Positions 31,461 through 43,900 of a stretch of 64,000 bases of DNA are shown piece after piece (position 1 is the first letter of the stretch; each line of letters opens with the position of its first letter). This DNA is from Nectonema munidae (taxonomy: Eukaryota; Nematomorpha; Nectonematoida; Nectonematidae), in NCBI GenBank assembly GCA_030549495.1, contig JAUIRK010000875.1, forward strand, positions 1,143,501-1,207,500, read 5' to 3'. The notes beneath the pieces were generated by a model. The model saw only the letters and a list, made by a program, of their open reading frames with translations. It did not search any database and was not told the DNA's origin. Position numbers and translations under genes: made by a program.

Positions 31461-32813
31461 GCCTGTTACTCGCTTTCGCTTCCAGATCATTTAGTTTTAA
31501 AATACCCCGTCACGTGAAGGCAGATCTAACGACTTACTGTTCATAGGCTGTAAGAGACGCATGCGTCATATGAGACATTTTATAAGAGAATAAAAGCTCT
31601 ACCTCATTCTCCACCTCGACATAAACAGCATTAGTGTCTAATGCTAAATGAGAAATAAAAAATATCTCTAATGTGATTTTATGCTCTTTCGAAATAGAGT
31701 TGTATATATGTATTAATGTATATATCAGTGATGGATTTATTCAGGCCTGTGAGGAGTGTCGTGTTTCATAATTTTAAGCGTTTTTTAAACAATATAAGCC
31801 CTGAAACGTCAAGTACCGAAGCTAAATTTTTTATTCGATTCAATCCATCAATCGTATGTATAACTAAAATATGCAAGTTTTTTCTAATTTTTATTCTCAA
31901 ACTCAAATATCATTTTTACAAGCTTGTTTAGATTCCAGATAAGGCAGTAAATTTGAGTGTGCAATTTCTTACACTTAAATACTATAGGCGATCAATACAT
32001 ATATGACGTCCTCTTAGTGGCGATGCATGGTTTTATACAGCATGCAAATTTTAAATTGTCTGCATTCCATCGAATTTTCTTCATATAAAATAAAGGAGAC
32101 CTTTTTTTGTAAGTTCGCTATTTTAATTTTTTTGAAGAACATACAACCTGCAATAAGGAGTCGCCCCTGCGTCCCCTACCAGAAGGAGAACTAATTCTAG
32201 ATGCTCTGCATTAAAAAATAAGCCAGGAAGGGAAAAAACACGACAGGGGTGGTTCAAAAATTTATAAATTTTGGAGACGTCATTTATGTATGATCCTTAG
32301 CTTTTATACTGATATAAGTAAGTAACCAAATATTTAACATTATCATTCACATATAAAAGATAGCAATCAATGCATTCAAAATATGATGAATAACAAATTT
32401 ACCGAGGTAACCTAAAATTTTCACATTCTAGAATGTGGAGTTTTTTACTTTGGGTGTCCAGTGTCCACTCATAGAGCATAAGAAAAAATGTTTAATTTCG
32501 ATGTCAGGATTGAGCTTTTCTCATACCTATAACTAGACTTGTTCGAAACCGAAATGAAAGCTTTTAAGTAGAAGTATCATTAACATTTACTTATGATCAC
32601 TGTACACTAACAAAAAGGGGTAGAATTTGTAACTCCAAGCAGTAGGTGTTAGAAACAGTTAAAAATCGGTAGAGTTGGCATATATGCCAATATGAGAATT
32701 CCTTTCTTTAATTTTTTGTAATGAATATGTTCTTCGATGAAAGTTTTCTAAACTATGTTTTTGCTTTTTTTTTTAGTTAAAAGTGGATTTCTTCATTTTT
32801 TTTCCTACATAAA
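31461..32813. other. Upstream region of the helicase gene
   Basis: No coding signal was recognised. A pyrimidine run ending in AG at 32769-32778 (TTTTTTTTTTAG), shortly before the helicase ATG, could be the acceptor of a 5'-UTR intron. The promoter is not identifiable by eye. Confidence 0.45.
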
Positions 32814-34448
32814 ATGAGTTCTAGTTTATTCTGCTCGTTCTTATTTCGTCACTGCAATCCTTCTTTTTTTAAAAATATTTCATTTAATCATGAAAGAATA
32901 GTCATCACGAAACCTTTGATAAATGTGACCAATGAATGTATTCGAAAAATAAGAGATGAAAAAGAGAAGATTAGGAGCTACAAGAAACTCTACCAAAATA
33001 AAAGACCTGTAATAAAGACAAAGCAAAGGAAGCTAGATTTTTATATTAATCAAAAATTTGATGAAAAGAGAAATCTACTGGCGTCAACTTCATGGAGAAA
33101 AATTCAATGCCTAAACCAATACTTTATCATAAATGAAAGAAGAGAGAATCCATCGATTATGCCTAAAACGATCGATGAAATCTATCCTTTAATCAACACG
33201 GAAGAGAGAAAATACTTAGATAAAGTATTTTATAATGATTTACCCATTGATCCTCAACTCGTGAAGAATTTAAAAGAAATGGGCGTTGATAAGATGAGCA
33301 AAATTCAAAAGATTTCCTTCTTTGATATATTCAATAGAGAAAATTGCATTTTTACTTCCGAAACGGGAAGTGGAAAAACAATAGCGTATTTTTTACCAAT
33401 CATTCAAAACATCTTAAATGTGAAGCAAAGAGATGAAAAAACCCCAGCTTCTCCATATGCTGTTTTTTTAGTTCCAACAAAAGAATTATCTTTTCAACTT
33501 TATAATTGCGTAAAAAAAGTCGTCAATCTCATGGATATAAAAGTTGTTTTACATATCGGTGGTTTTGTCTGCTCCAACTTCACAAAGGAGGGTGATGACG
33601 ACTTTGATATTTTAATCTCAATTCCTGGAATCGTAAGTAGAGTTGCTTATTCAAAATTATATCGATTTGTGAGATGTCAGCATGTTGTATTGGATGAAGC
33701 AGATACACTTTTAGACGACTCTTTTAAAAATACCCTTCTTAATTTTTTATCGAACCACATATTTGCTAGAAATGTTCACAACTCTTGCCAAATAATCTTG
33801 TCGTCAGCAACTAGAGTGTCATCGCTAGGCCCACTTGAAAGTGCGGGCATCGATCCACAAGCCTTCAAGGTGATAGAAACAAATCGTGTTCACCAAATCC
33901 CTGCTCACATCAAGCAACGCTTCACCAGAGTTCATAAAAATGATAAAAAGACGCACTTGATTGCCATACTCAAAAAACACACGCAGTTTGTGCACTACAA
34001 AATCATAGTCTTCTGTCAGTGCAAAGATACAATAGATGAACTGGAAGTGATTTTAGATGAAATTAATATACCATCCATCTCCTTTTCTTCAAAGTTTTCT
34101 TCAAAAGAGAGATTCAATACTATTCAAGTTTTTGAAAAAGGACTATATCGTGTATTGTTGACAACGGATCTAGCATCAAGAGGCATTGATTTCTCTAACG
34201 TCAACTGCGTGATAAATTACGACTTCCCTTACTTTGCCAGCGACTATTTACATCGAATTGGCAGAATCGGAAGAATAAACAGCAAAGTTGATGGAGTTGT
34301 AGAAAATTTCATCTCTTCACGTCGCCAAATAGAGTTGGTACAGAACATTGAAAGGTCTGTTCGTACAAGGTCCCCACTAAAAAATGTGGACGCCAACATT
34401 AAACGTAAAATGATGGAACTAATTCAAATCAGATCAAATAAAATGTAA
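32814..34448 (+). CDS. DDX28: DEAD-box RNA helicase, DDX28-like (mitochondrial)
   Basis: The 544-residue frame is uninterrupted. The conserved helicase motifs appear in order: Q-motif region MGVDKMSKIQKISFFDIF (~158-175), motif I TSETGSGKTIAYF, motif Ia VPTKELSFQLY, motif II VLDEADTLLDDSF (DEAD), motif III SSATRVSS, motif IV IIVFCQCKDT, motif V TTDLASRGIDF and motif VI HRIGRIGRI. The ~150-residue N-terminus is rich in Lys, Arg and aromatic residues, and its first 20 residues could target mitochondria. Human DDX28 is also intronless and about 540 residues long, and it works in mitochondrial large-ribosome assembly. The length and single-exon form support that identity, though other mitochondrial DEAD-box members are possible. 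The ATG at 32814 is the first in frame. Confidence 0.88.
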   Translation: MSSSLFCSFLFRHCNPSFFKNISFNHERIVITKPLINVTNECIRKIRDEKEKIRSYKKLYQNKRPVIKTKQRKLDFYINQKFDEKRNLLASTSWRKIQCLNQYFIINERRENPSIMPKTIDEIYPLINTEERKYLDKVFYNDLPIDPQLVKNLKEMGVDKMSKIQKISFFDIFNRENCIFTSETGSGKTIAYFLPIIQNILNVKQRDEKTPASPYAVFLVPTKELSFQLYNCVKKVVNLMDIKVVLHIGGFVCSNFTKEGDDDFDILISIPGIVSRVAYSKLYRFVRCQHVVLDEADTLLDDSFKNTLLNFLSNHIFARNVHNSCQIILSSATRVSSLGPLESAGIDPQAFKVIETNRVHQIPAHIKQRFTRVHKNDKKTHLIAILKKHTQFVHYKIIVFCQCKDTIDELEVILDEINIPSISFSSKFSSKERFNTIQVFEKGLYRVLLTTDLASRGIDFSNVNCVINYDFPYFASDYLHRIGRIGRINSKVDGVVENFISSRRQIELVQNIERSVRTRSPLKNVDANIKRKMMELIQIRSNKM

Positions 34449-34460
34449 GCATCTTGCTTC

Positions 34461-34476
34461 AATAAAACAATTTATT
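34461..34476. terminator. Back-to-back poly(A) signals of convergent genes
   Basis: AATAAA at 34461-34466 on the plus strand lies 13 bases after the helicase stop. TTTATT at 34471-34476 gives AATAAA on the minus strand, about 335 bases past the OTUD5-like stop. Only four bases separate the hexamers. Both are inferred from sequence alone. Confidence 0.6.
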
Positions 34477-34809
34477 ATTTAAAACAAGGAAACACAGAAA
34501 AACAGTGGCATTAAATCTGTTTACATCTTTTTCAAAGACACACACACAAGCGCACGTTTAAGAGAAAAGATGCTTTGCTTAAATGCACCATACACAACAA
34601 CATAAGTGTTTCACTTATAAAAATAAGTTAAATGTTATTTCTTGTATAAATAAGGGAAATATAGTTGAGAGAGATAGAAAAATAAATGAATAGACAAATA
34701 TAGTCTAAAAGTTTTTTTCGCCACAGCTTAACTTTTTTGAAAATCTCATCGTGGTTCTGTAAATTGCAACAACACTTGTAAAACCTTATAAAACATGAAA
34801 TGAGCCTAT

Positions 34810-34907
34810 TCAGGCCCGCTTCTTTAGCTTTTGTATATACTCCTTTCTTGATTCTGCTATTACTTGTGCCATTATCTGTTCATCATCCTCCCAAATATTA
34901 CTTACAT
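34810..34907 (-). CDS. OTUD5: OTUD5-like last exon (UIM-like tail, stop)
   Basis: 98 bases after the acceptor ATGCTTTTAG. It encodes [20 protein letters not shown], then [11 protein letters not shown] and TGA at 34812-34810. Human OTUD5 ends in a similar acidic-helical motif (WDDDEILASVLAVSQQEYL and MKKNK). Confidence 0.88.
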
Positions 34908-37900
34908 CTAAAAGCATTAAAAATTACATAAATAGAAAGATTAATTAAAAATTAAACTAATATATATATTCTTCGTTTTCCAACAAGAAGAACGTGTTAG
35001 CAAACCCCCTATTTCTCAATATATCTTCAGTTGAACGATTCAAATTGGAGTATAGAACATTCAAAATAGTTACATAAAATGTAACTAATATACCGATATA
35101 AATTTAAAACAATTTAATTTTTGGAATAAAAAATCAAGCATATTAGAATGAAGATTTTTTATATTTCTAAGCTTTTGTACTGTAAGAAATTTTCGCAAGT
35201 TTTAAGTTTTTTTTATATTATAAACATTTAAAATCATTTATATATAAAATTAAAAAGCACTCAAATTTGGATATTTAGTGCCCTACACGTAAAATTTTTT
35301 TTAGGCGAAATATCTAACATTTGTTTTGAGCCAGAATTCGCGAAATTTTGTTCTCGCAAAATTCAAGTACTTATAATCCTTAACTTCTAAAATAAGTCAT
35401 ATAAATTTTTTTTCATTATTTATCTCTAGCCTTTCCTACCTACTACTAGAGCATCCTTGATTTACTCTCTTCTTTATCATCTCTAAACGTATACCATAAT
35501 GTTTTCTAGCAAAAATGCATACCATGATGTGGAATGTGAAAGAGAGTAAACATTTTTTTAGTTTACACGTTAATGACCAGAATAATCAGACATCTAGTAT
35601 AAACCAGATTTGTATTAAAAAGAATTAATAAACGTAGACGATTCACACTTTAAAGTCGAGTGTGATCGAAAACCGGTTAAAAAGAAGGAAAAAAAAGCAC
35701 AAATGAATGAAATGAAATGCAGACACATAGATAGTGAGGTGGCAGAAGTACCGTTGGTTTTTTCGCCATGAAGGCACGATTGAAGAACTGGTTTTGTCGA
35801 ATTACGCGTCGAAACCATCATTTTACCGATTTATTATATTTTTAATAAAATGGGTAGACGGAAAATGATGTCAACATAGATAAAATTCACATGTATTTAT
35901 CAAGGGCTTAGATAATAACCTAAAAAGTTAACAGATAAAATGCCACGTATTAATACAATAAGCATTTATAGCATCAAATTTCACCAGAGGCAGCGTTTAT
36001 AAAATGAGCATTGAGATATAGTATAAGTAATAGATGCAACTAAAAGTAAATCCATTTTTAACTCCAATTTTACCTCAAAAAACCGAAACTTTAATCTAGC
36101 AAGTTGAAATGCAAAGGGATGAACATTTTCCCCATGTCTAGTGCGATTGTGTTTCGCTTTGAGCCTCGAGAATTGAACCAACATTCACTTTCAACATATT
36201 GGGGTGACAGCATAAATTTTCATGCCAACAATTTTACATTTTGAATATTAAGCTCTTTCATCCAAGCGTCAGTTTTAACTGGCAGGCGATTTTAAGGTAT
36301 TTTATATCAAATTACTAAAGTGGCGACTGCTATTCTTGAGATGAAATGGGTTCATTACAGTAAAATAAGCTCTCATCTGTGTTTTTAAAGGAACATTGGA
36401 CTTAAAATGGATTCTACGATTGAGTTTTTGTTCCTATTTTTTTTACAAATTAGTAAATTATATTTATGTACCTTTTTCATATTTCAAGAAGAGTCTTGAT
36501 CTTCGAATTTTACAAAGATAACACACTTCACAATATTTTTTTCAAAACTGACCCCTAATTATTTTTCATAATCAGTAGAAGTTCAATTTACTACCAAGCA
36601 AATATGTAAAAATTTGTAGTTTTTTAATTGACACTTCAATTTACACAACTTTTAGGTTATTTTAAAACTGAAGTTGAAAGAAAATTGACCCATAAGGGAA
36701 ATTATCTAAAGAAGTTATACTGGAATTAATTTATGTAAAATTAATCCAGTGACTTATAATTAAATCAATTATTTTGTTACCCAAGGTTAAAAATATGGAA
36801 ATATTGTTTTTTGTTTTAATAAAAAATATTAATACGAGTTTAAACTCATTATCTCGTATTGAAAATCAAGAATGATCAGGAAGATGTAAGATTGAAATAG
36901 AAAGATTTGACTTATTTAGAAACATTTTTCAAATTAAAAGTAAACTTTTGCAGTTTATTACATATTGTAAATTATCATAACATTTTTTTTTCTAAATTTT
37001 GATTAAAACAGAAATACAATGTTGTATATAGTGGCGCATTCATAAATTTATTTTAGGCTTTTAAAAATAATCATTATAACTAGGAGATTACTATTAATTA
37101 TGTTGGACTTTAAAAGGATTATTCGTATTACATTGAAGTAGTCGAGTCACGCTCCCAGTCCATGCTGTATCTCACACATGCTAAATTCTTCGCTAAACTC
37201 GAAGTCGGGTAAGACCTACATGACACTGCAACTTCGCATAACTTGATAAGTCCCCAGGACTTTGAGCTATCGGGAGTTTTCCCTAGGCAAACAAATAATA
37301 TAAAAGATCGATACTTAATCTTAAGAAAGGGGCTCAATGGTGGAATTCCCCTCCTTGAATACGCTACGGTTTGTATGTAATAAATAAGATATAACCTTAC
37401 CAAGGTATCCGGAAGCTACCGCTTCATAGTAAGTGGTGTTTTGATAAAAGTCAGATGCAAAATCTGATTGAATGGATGAAGACGCCTCTTGTTTTTCAAA
37501 GTATGTAGAAGTGTTAGCTACAGCTTCATCTATCAGTGACAAGAAAAAATAATATATTTCGAAGCGTTATTGCACAACAAAAAATATAATGAAAACAGAT
37601 ATTTTAAAATATTTCTTATCTAACTAATTTTGATGTCGTCAACAAATTTTCCTAAGAAAATTCTTATCTCTAAAAAATTGGGGTTCATGGAATTAGTCAA
37701 AAGAGCCACCTGAGAGAAGACAAAAAAATGATACATTTTTGATTAATTAAAACAAGTTTTAAATTAAAGATAATTTAAACATACTTTAGGTTTTTCAAGG
37801 ACTTCATTTACTTAAGCACTTCTTTGACAATTAATAAGTACTCATCAATATGTCTTTTATTTTTAAACAAAGAATTTTACGTTGTATCAATCGTATATCA

Positions 37901-40900
37901 AAGACTGCTGTTGATCGGAAACCACAATCTGTTATATAGACCTTATATAAAAAGTTACAAAAAACTGTTTATTCCTGGCAAACTTTACGAATGAAAAACT
38001 TGTTTTTAAATTTCTATCGAGATCTACTTATGAGAAAATGTCTATTAGTTCTTGTGAAAGGTATTCATTACATCAAAGAAAAACTAAAAATTGCAAAACA
38101 AAAAAGAACAAAAGTCGAACGTACTATCAAAAGGTAAATATTGCTTACTTCTTTAATTTCTAATAAAATATTTTTATTTAAGGTAACAAATATAATTGGT
38201 CCAAATAAAATCGTTTGATTCTATTAGTTTGCATTAATTTTTTTATATATATTCATACGCCAAACTTTTTATATACTTTACTTTTCAAAATATAATTATT
38301 TTTTCCCACTTCTCAACAATAAAATAAAATACTTGAATTTGAATCTGAAATATACAACAAATTACAATTTTTGATTTTTTTGCCAAATTTAATGATATCA
38401 AAATTGGTAGTTATTACCAATACGCCACTATAAAAGCACCTCTCTTGAAAGAAATAATCATTATTTTAGTATTACTCCAGAAGTCAACTCCCACCCACCC
38501 ACCCTGAAAAGTTTTTAAACCTTGTGTGTGTACATATTTACCTCTTAAACATATTGTTATTTTCTCTTTTGAATTAATAAATTAAAAAAAAAATTAAAAA
38601 TGGTTGAAAAGACAAAAAAAAACTCTTTACCTCTTAAACATATTGTTATTTTCTCTTTTGAATTAATAAATTAAAAAAAAAAAAATTAAATGAAAAGACA
38701 AAAAAAATTTTTTTTTGTTCAATGAAAATTTTCACATTGAAAAAATGAGTTATGGAAGACTTCTTCAATACTGAATTTGGATGAAAAATCAAACCGAAAA
38801 ATAAAGCCTGCATCATCTAAATTGATCTTGCATCCAATAAGTGTATTTTAACTTCTAACGAATGAAGAGTAAGCACCCTAAAGCCGGGTGATTGTATATA
38901 GTAAACCAGCGATGCCTAAATGTGATATTATTGCGCTTAATAAAGCCAACATCAGAGTCACGTCAATGTGATAATAATAATTCGTTTCAAATTTATATTG
39001 ATAGCTACGCGCATTTTTAAAACTCAACTGGTCAGTCAGCAACTTTTTTTTTTTAATTTTTACTTTTCTATGCATTTCAACGACCTTGACTTTGTCTGAC
39101 AGTGCGTGTTTTTGGTTTGGATGTTGGCATCGCTATTTTAATGTAAAATACAGACAAAGAAAAATGGCAAAGCACAAGAATGATATGCGATGAGGAAAAA
39201 ATATTGGTTGATATCATTTATGTCTCAGCATAATAGATGCTCGTTTATTTATATAGTGTGATGGATGCAACAATACTTCATAATTTACTTTAACCCGTGT
39301 GTTAGATTAAATCTTTAGTATGCTTTTAAGTAAATCAAAGTAATTTGCAATGATATATGAAACAAAAAATAGCTTATTTATTGAGCAAAAATAACGTTAT
39401 CTGCTCATGCCTACTCTTTAGAAAAGTGACTGAGGGGGTAAATGTATTCTCTGAGAATTCGAAAAGACACTGTTGCAGGAAGCGCTCATACAGAGGTGGA
39501 TGATAGAGCAGGTTTGACTGTATATTTATAAATAAGGCATACATTCAATATATGCACTCTTGTATGAATAACAAAAAAATTGACAGTGACACGGCAAACA
39601 ATAATAATAATCGAATTATACACGGATTCGACCCGGAGGCATTTTTATATATTTAGCAGACCATTTTCATTTTTTGGACCACTGGTGTCCCAGTTGTTGT
39701 CTAGGGCTTGAAATAGGTTAGGCTCCGCAGCCATTGTTTTCAAAGTGGTAATACTCCGTAGCTTATGAATTTATTTAGGATGACCGTTACCATAAAACGT
39801 CAGCATAAATGAAGTTTTGTAAAGCTCTTACTTTTCAATTATTATTTGACGTAAAGCATTAAATTTAGCTAAATTTAAAATTAAATAAAAATTATACTCA
39901 ATATGAAGCCAAGGGAAATTTATACACAGAATAAAAAATTTATTTAAATGAATTTGTTTTCATGAAAAAACGCCTCTCCCAAATATCATTTTATTGAAGC
40001 TTGCAAGCCAGAATGAAAAATACGAAGAGCCAAAACAATCGTTCCACACCAGCTTGAAGTTAGGGCAATGCAGTCACTGTATATGCCAGATTTCGAACTA
40101 CTTCACGACAACGCGGACGGACACATGTTTCAGAATATCGCCTCTAGGACATTCAACTTAGATGATCTATTGATCTATCTATTTTAATTCAAAGCAGAGG
40201 AGAAGTCAGGTTTAAATTTTGAAAGCGGGGACACATCTGATTTAGAATTTCTACCTTGTATCACTATTCGGAGGCTCTTGGTTTCGTAAAATTTAGTCAG
40301 CCGTCTTTTTATAATTCATAAGAGAAACTTCAACTCATTTATATCGGATGATTTATACTTCATTTTATATCTTCTTTAAAAGTCGATTAAAAAACACTTG
40401 ATGAAAATTCATTCTTTAAAAAAAGATGTTAAAGAATTTTCGGCAAAAGTAAAGAATATTTTTTATTATACGAAGATATTTGTATTTAATTGTTTGTTTG
40501 CAAGTTAAATGGCTTGACAAGCAAGTAACTTTTCAAATAATAAGTCTGTTCTTTATTTTTTGTTAGTTAAGTGGATTAAATGGTTTGTAAATTTGTTGAT
40601 GAATTCGTTAAAAAGTTTAATGATATATAAATTTAAGTGATTTGTTTTATTGTTAGTTGTTGTTCTTTAGTTTTTTGTAAATTAATTTTTCTAGTACTAA
40701 TTTGTTCCATTAATTTCTTAGTTTGATTGAGTAATAATTCGTCTTGTTTCTTCATTAGTTAGTCAAATAGCGGATGAAGTAACTTTTCATATTTTATGCT
40801 GTTTGCTAGTTAGTAGACTGTTGCCAAGTTTATCAGAGACGTAAAATATTAATTGGAAAATGATTAGGAATTTGGCCAATAAAATTTCTTGAAGCTACAG

Positions 40901-43900
40901 CTCCACTCAATATGATCCGCTTGATGAAGGTGGAATCTAATGGGTAATCTTCATATGATTAGTAGTATAGGTTATTCTTGTAAAGACTAAAACTTTAATA
41001 CTTGCTGAGCTGTGCTTTGACTTTTCTTCTTTTATTTTTTTGTAGTTATGTGGAACATCAGACGAACAGGAAGGCAATCTTGATAGCGAACTTGTAGCAG
41101 ATTGAATGTGCTAAAAATACTTGAATATTGAATAATGGGAAATAAAGAAAATAGCTGCGTACATTATCCCCATCTTTTTCTAATTTGTTACTTTGGAGAC
41201 AGGTGGTACCGGGAGGATCAGATAGCGGAGTATGCACGCTAAGAGTTTGGGATGATGACTGCGACATTTTAGCCTGACTTATTTTCAACCATTCTAAATA
41301 CGATTCCCTAGCAACTTGCTGCTGAATCGCTTCATTGGTCGCTTCCCAGTCTGAAGCTTTGAGTTTGTCTTCAAGCATTTGCTTTTCCAGGTCAAGAGCT
41401 TCAGATTCAGAAGTGACTCGATTGATCAAGGAAGTATCAGCAGACTAAGAAAAGTAAAAAATGTGAAATTGCCTTTAATACAGTGCTGTGATGGAGGAAT
41501 AGAGTACCCCAGGGTTATGAGATGGTAAGCCCAGACCAACACCAATAGAAGCCTGGAAAGGATCGATGATGGAGTTGTAATGCTCATTTCTATGGTAGCT
41601 TAAACGTAAAGGGTAACTTTCAGATGAAGTTCTGCTTTGAAAGATATTTATAGGATCTTAAATAAAATATATTATTATTAGATATAATTTTAGAGTGTTT
41701 ATGTACGACTGCAAAATGCTAACAAAAACTATTACGAACAACTCATTTTTTTAACACGTTAATTTTCACATGGTGTGCATTCATTCACCTAGAAACAATG
41801 GCACCATCCATGGAAATTTTTTTGCCTATCTCTAGAAAAATAATATTTTTGAAGAAATATCTATTAGAATAATATATATATTTTTTTAAAATAAATTAAT
41901 AAAATCAATTAATTTTATTTTGTTTTTTTGGTTTAGTAGAGTTTATCTTAAAAAATCTTAAAGTAAAACTTAATTGATTTCAATATAAGCTAGTGAATAT
42001 GTTTCAAAAAGAATTGGGTATTTATGTACATCTTGCTCAAAATATACAGTTACTTTATTATACAAAGCATCAATAGTTGTATTCTTTCATCCTAATGGCA
42101 CCTCTGATTCAGAACCTAATCAGAAAACCTTTTACTTCAATTAGATGAATATTTAACATAATGGTGATTCTCAACCTTTTTACTTCAAGGGATCCCTTTG
42201 ATCATTCTATCAAAATTTAATTCAACCTTTCAAAAATTGCTTCAAAATTAGCATTTCTTTTGAATTTTGATTACTACCAATAAATTCTAAAGCATTATTA
42301 TGACCCAAAAAATACAAGTTTAAAATTTGAAAATAGTAGATCACACTAATCCAAAGAGGAGTCATAATTTTACTTCATGAGAATATACATTTATATATAC
42401 CATTTTGAACTTCTAAATTGTCTTTTTTCAAATTTATTTTGTATTTTAGAAAGAGAGTTTAGAATTGAAAAAAACAAATTAGACCTAAAAAAAATAAATT
42501 TAGAAGTAGTAAATATGATATATATAAATTTTGCCTAGATAAAAAAATAATGGTTTATCTTGTTCTTCATTTTTATTGCTAATAGTAATAGATTTGCTTG
42601 ATGAATATACGTACACAAAGCTACTTTAAAAATTATTTTTATCTATTCCTTGTTTGAGACGTCATTATACAATATACATGCCTATATTGGATAGTAAGAT
42701 ACCGATTATATTTGGATAGTACGAAACCCTTCAATAAACAAGCCTCTTCTAGCAAGAATGATGGCCTGTTGAAATTGTAAATCCACTTCTTCACAATACG
42801 AATTTTATATAATGGTTGTGTATGTGTCAATCAATGCTACAACAAACTTTCCAAAACTTGACAAAGCCAATATTTTTGCTACGGAGCCGGGGCCATAGGT
42901 AATTCCTCCAGGAGTAATTTAGCTGGAGTTTGGCAACTACTGATCTTTATTTTAATTCCTAGAAACAATTAGAAGAACGAGTTAAATAGCTTTAACTTAT
43001 AGCCTTTCCGAACCGTATTAGTAAAATTTTTTTTTTAAATGTAATCCCATTATAATTTGGACTTGGCTAATTAGTTATTTTTGTCCTTCACAGTTCACAC
43101 CAAAAACATCTTATACCTAACCTTATTTCAAAAAGTAATACATTAACTGGAAATTTTAAAATGATTAAAAAATGCCAAACCCTTCGAACTTGACCTTGAT
43201 AGTCACTGAAAGAAGGGTGATTTTTAATTAATTTATAGAAGAAAGGAGTGTAGTTTATTTGGATTTAAAAGTCAAATTAAAGCCATTGGCAAGAAATTTT
43301 GAGGAATATAGTGTTTTGAGAGATTTACAACTATACCTTTAAATAGCTTGGCCTAGAACATCGATGCAATTTAAAAAAATTGCGTTACAAAAATTATGAA
43401 ACTTCAATGTTTAATTCAAATAAATTCTCCCTCTCTCTCTCTCTATATATATATTAAAGATGTATCGGATATCCGCAAATTTTTTTTACATCCTCTTAAA
43501 ATCCTAATCCGCGAATCATTTAAGTTTCAACATCCACAATAACATCAGCATCCGCAATTTTCAAACTTTTTTCTTTTTTCTATATACCAGAAAGTTTTTT
43601 TTGGGATTTTTCAATTTTTATCGAAAATTTTTATGATAACACATATACATACATTGACATACTCTCTCTAAATTTTTGAGAAGTATAAAACCGGCGTTTG
43701 CTTAGAATAGCAATTATGGCTAGGATGTCAAATTTGATATCCACATACACAGATACAAACATTTTTTTTACATCCGATACAAACTTTACCCACTCAACGC
43801 CCCATAGAAAACATTTTTCGTAGAAACGCTCCCTAAATGACATTATTTCAAGGAAAGGCTCTTATCTGCAAAATATATTTTCTTTCGGAATAAAAAATGT

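Larger units (their letters stand above)
34913..37400. other. OTUD5-like last intron
   Basis: Mostly AT-rich sequence without gene signals. It holds one copy of dispersed repeat C (35569-35690) and an unexplained GC-richer block at 37130-37330. Confidence 0.5.
37530..41162. other. OTUD5-like intron(s), missing-exon region
   Basis: Mostly AT-rich. It contains the 38538-38710 tandem repeat and the short open frame at 39645-39734. By splice phase it should hide one more OTUD5 exon, which I could not identify. Confidence 0.45.

Noticed and set aside
41058-41162. Carboxy extension of the exon 5 frame into the intron
   Set aside because: The donor at 41162 and loss of similarity to OTUD5 show that the open frame runs into intron sequence by chance.
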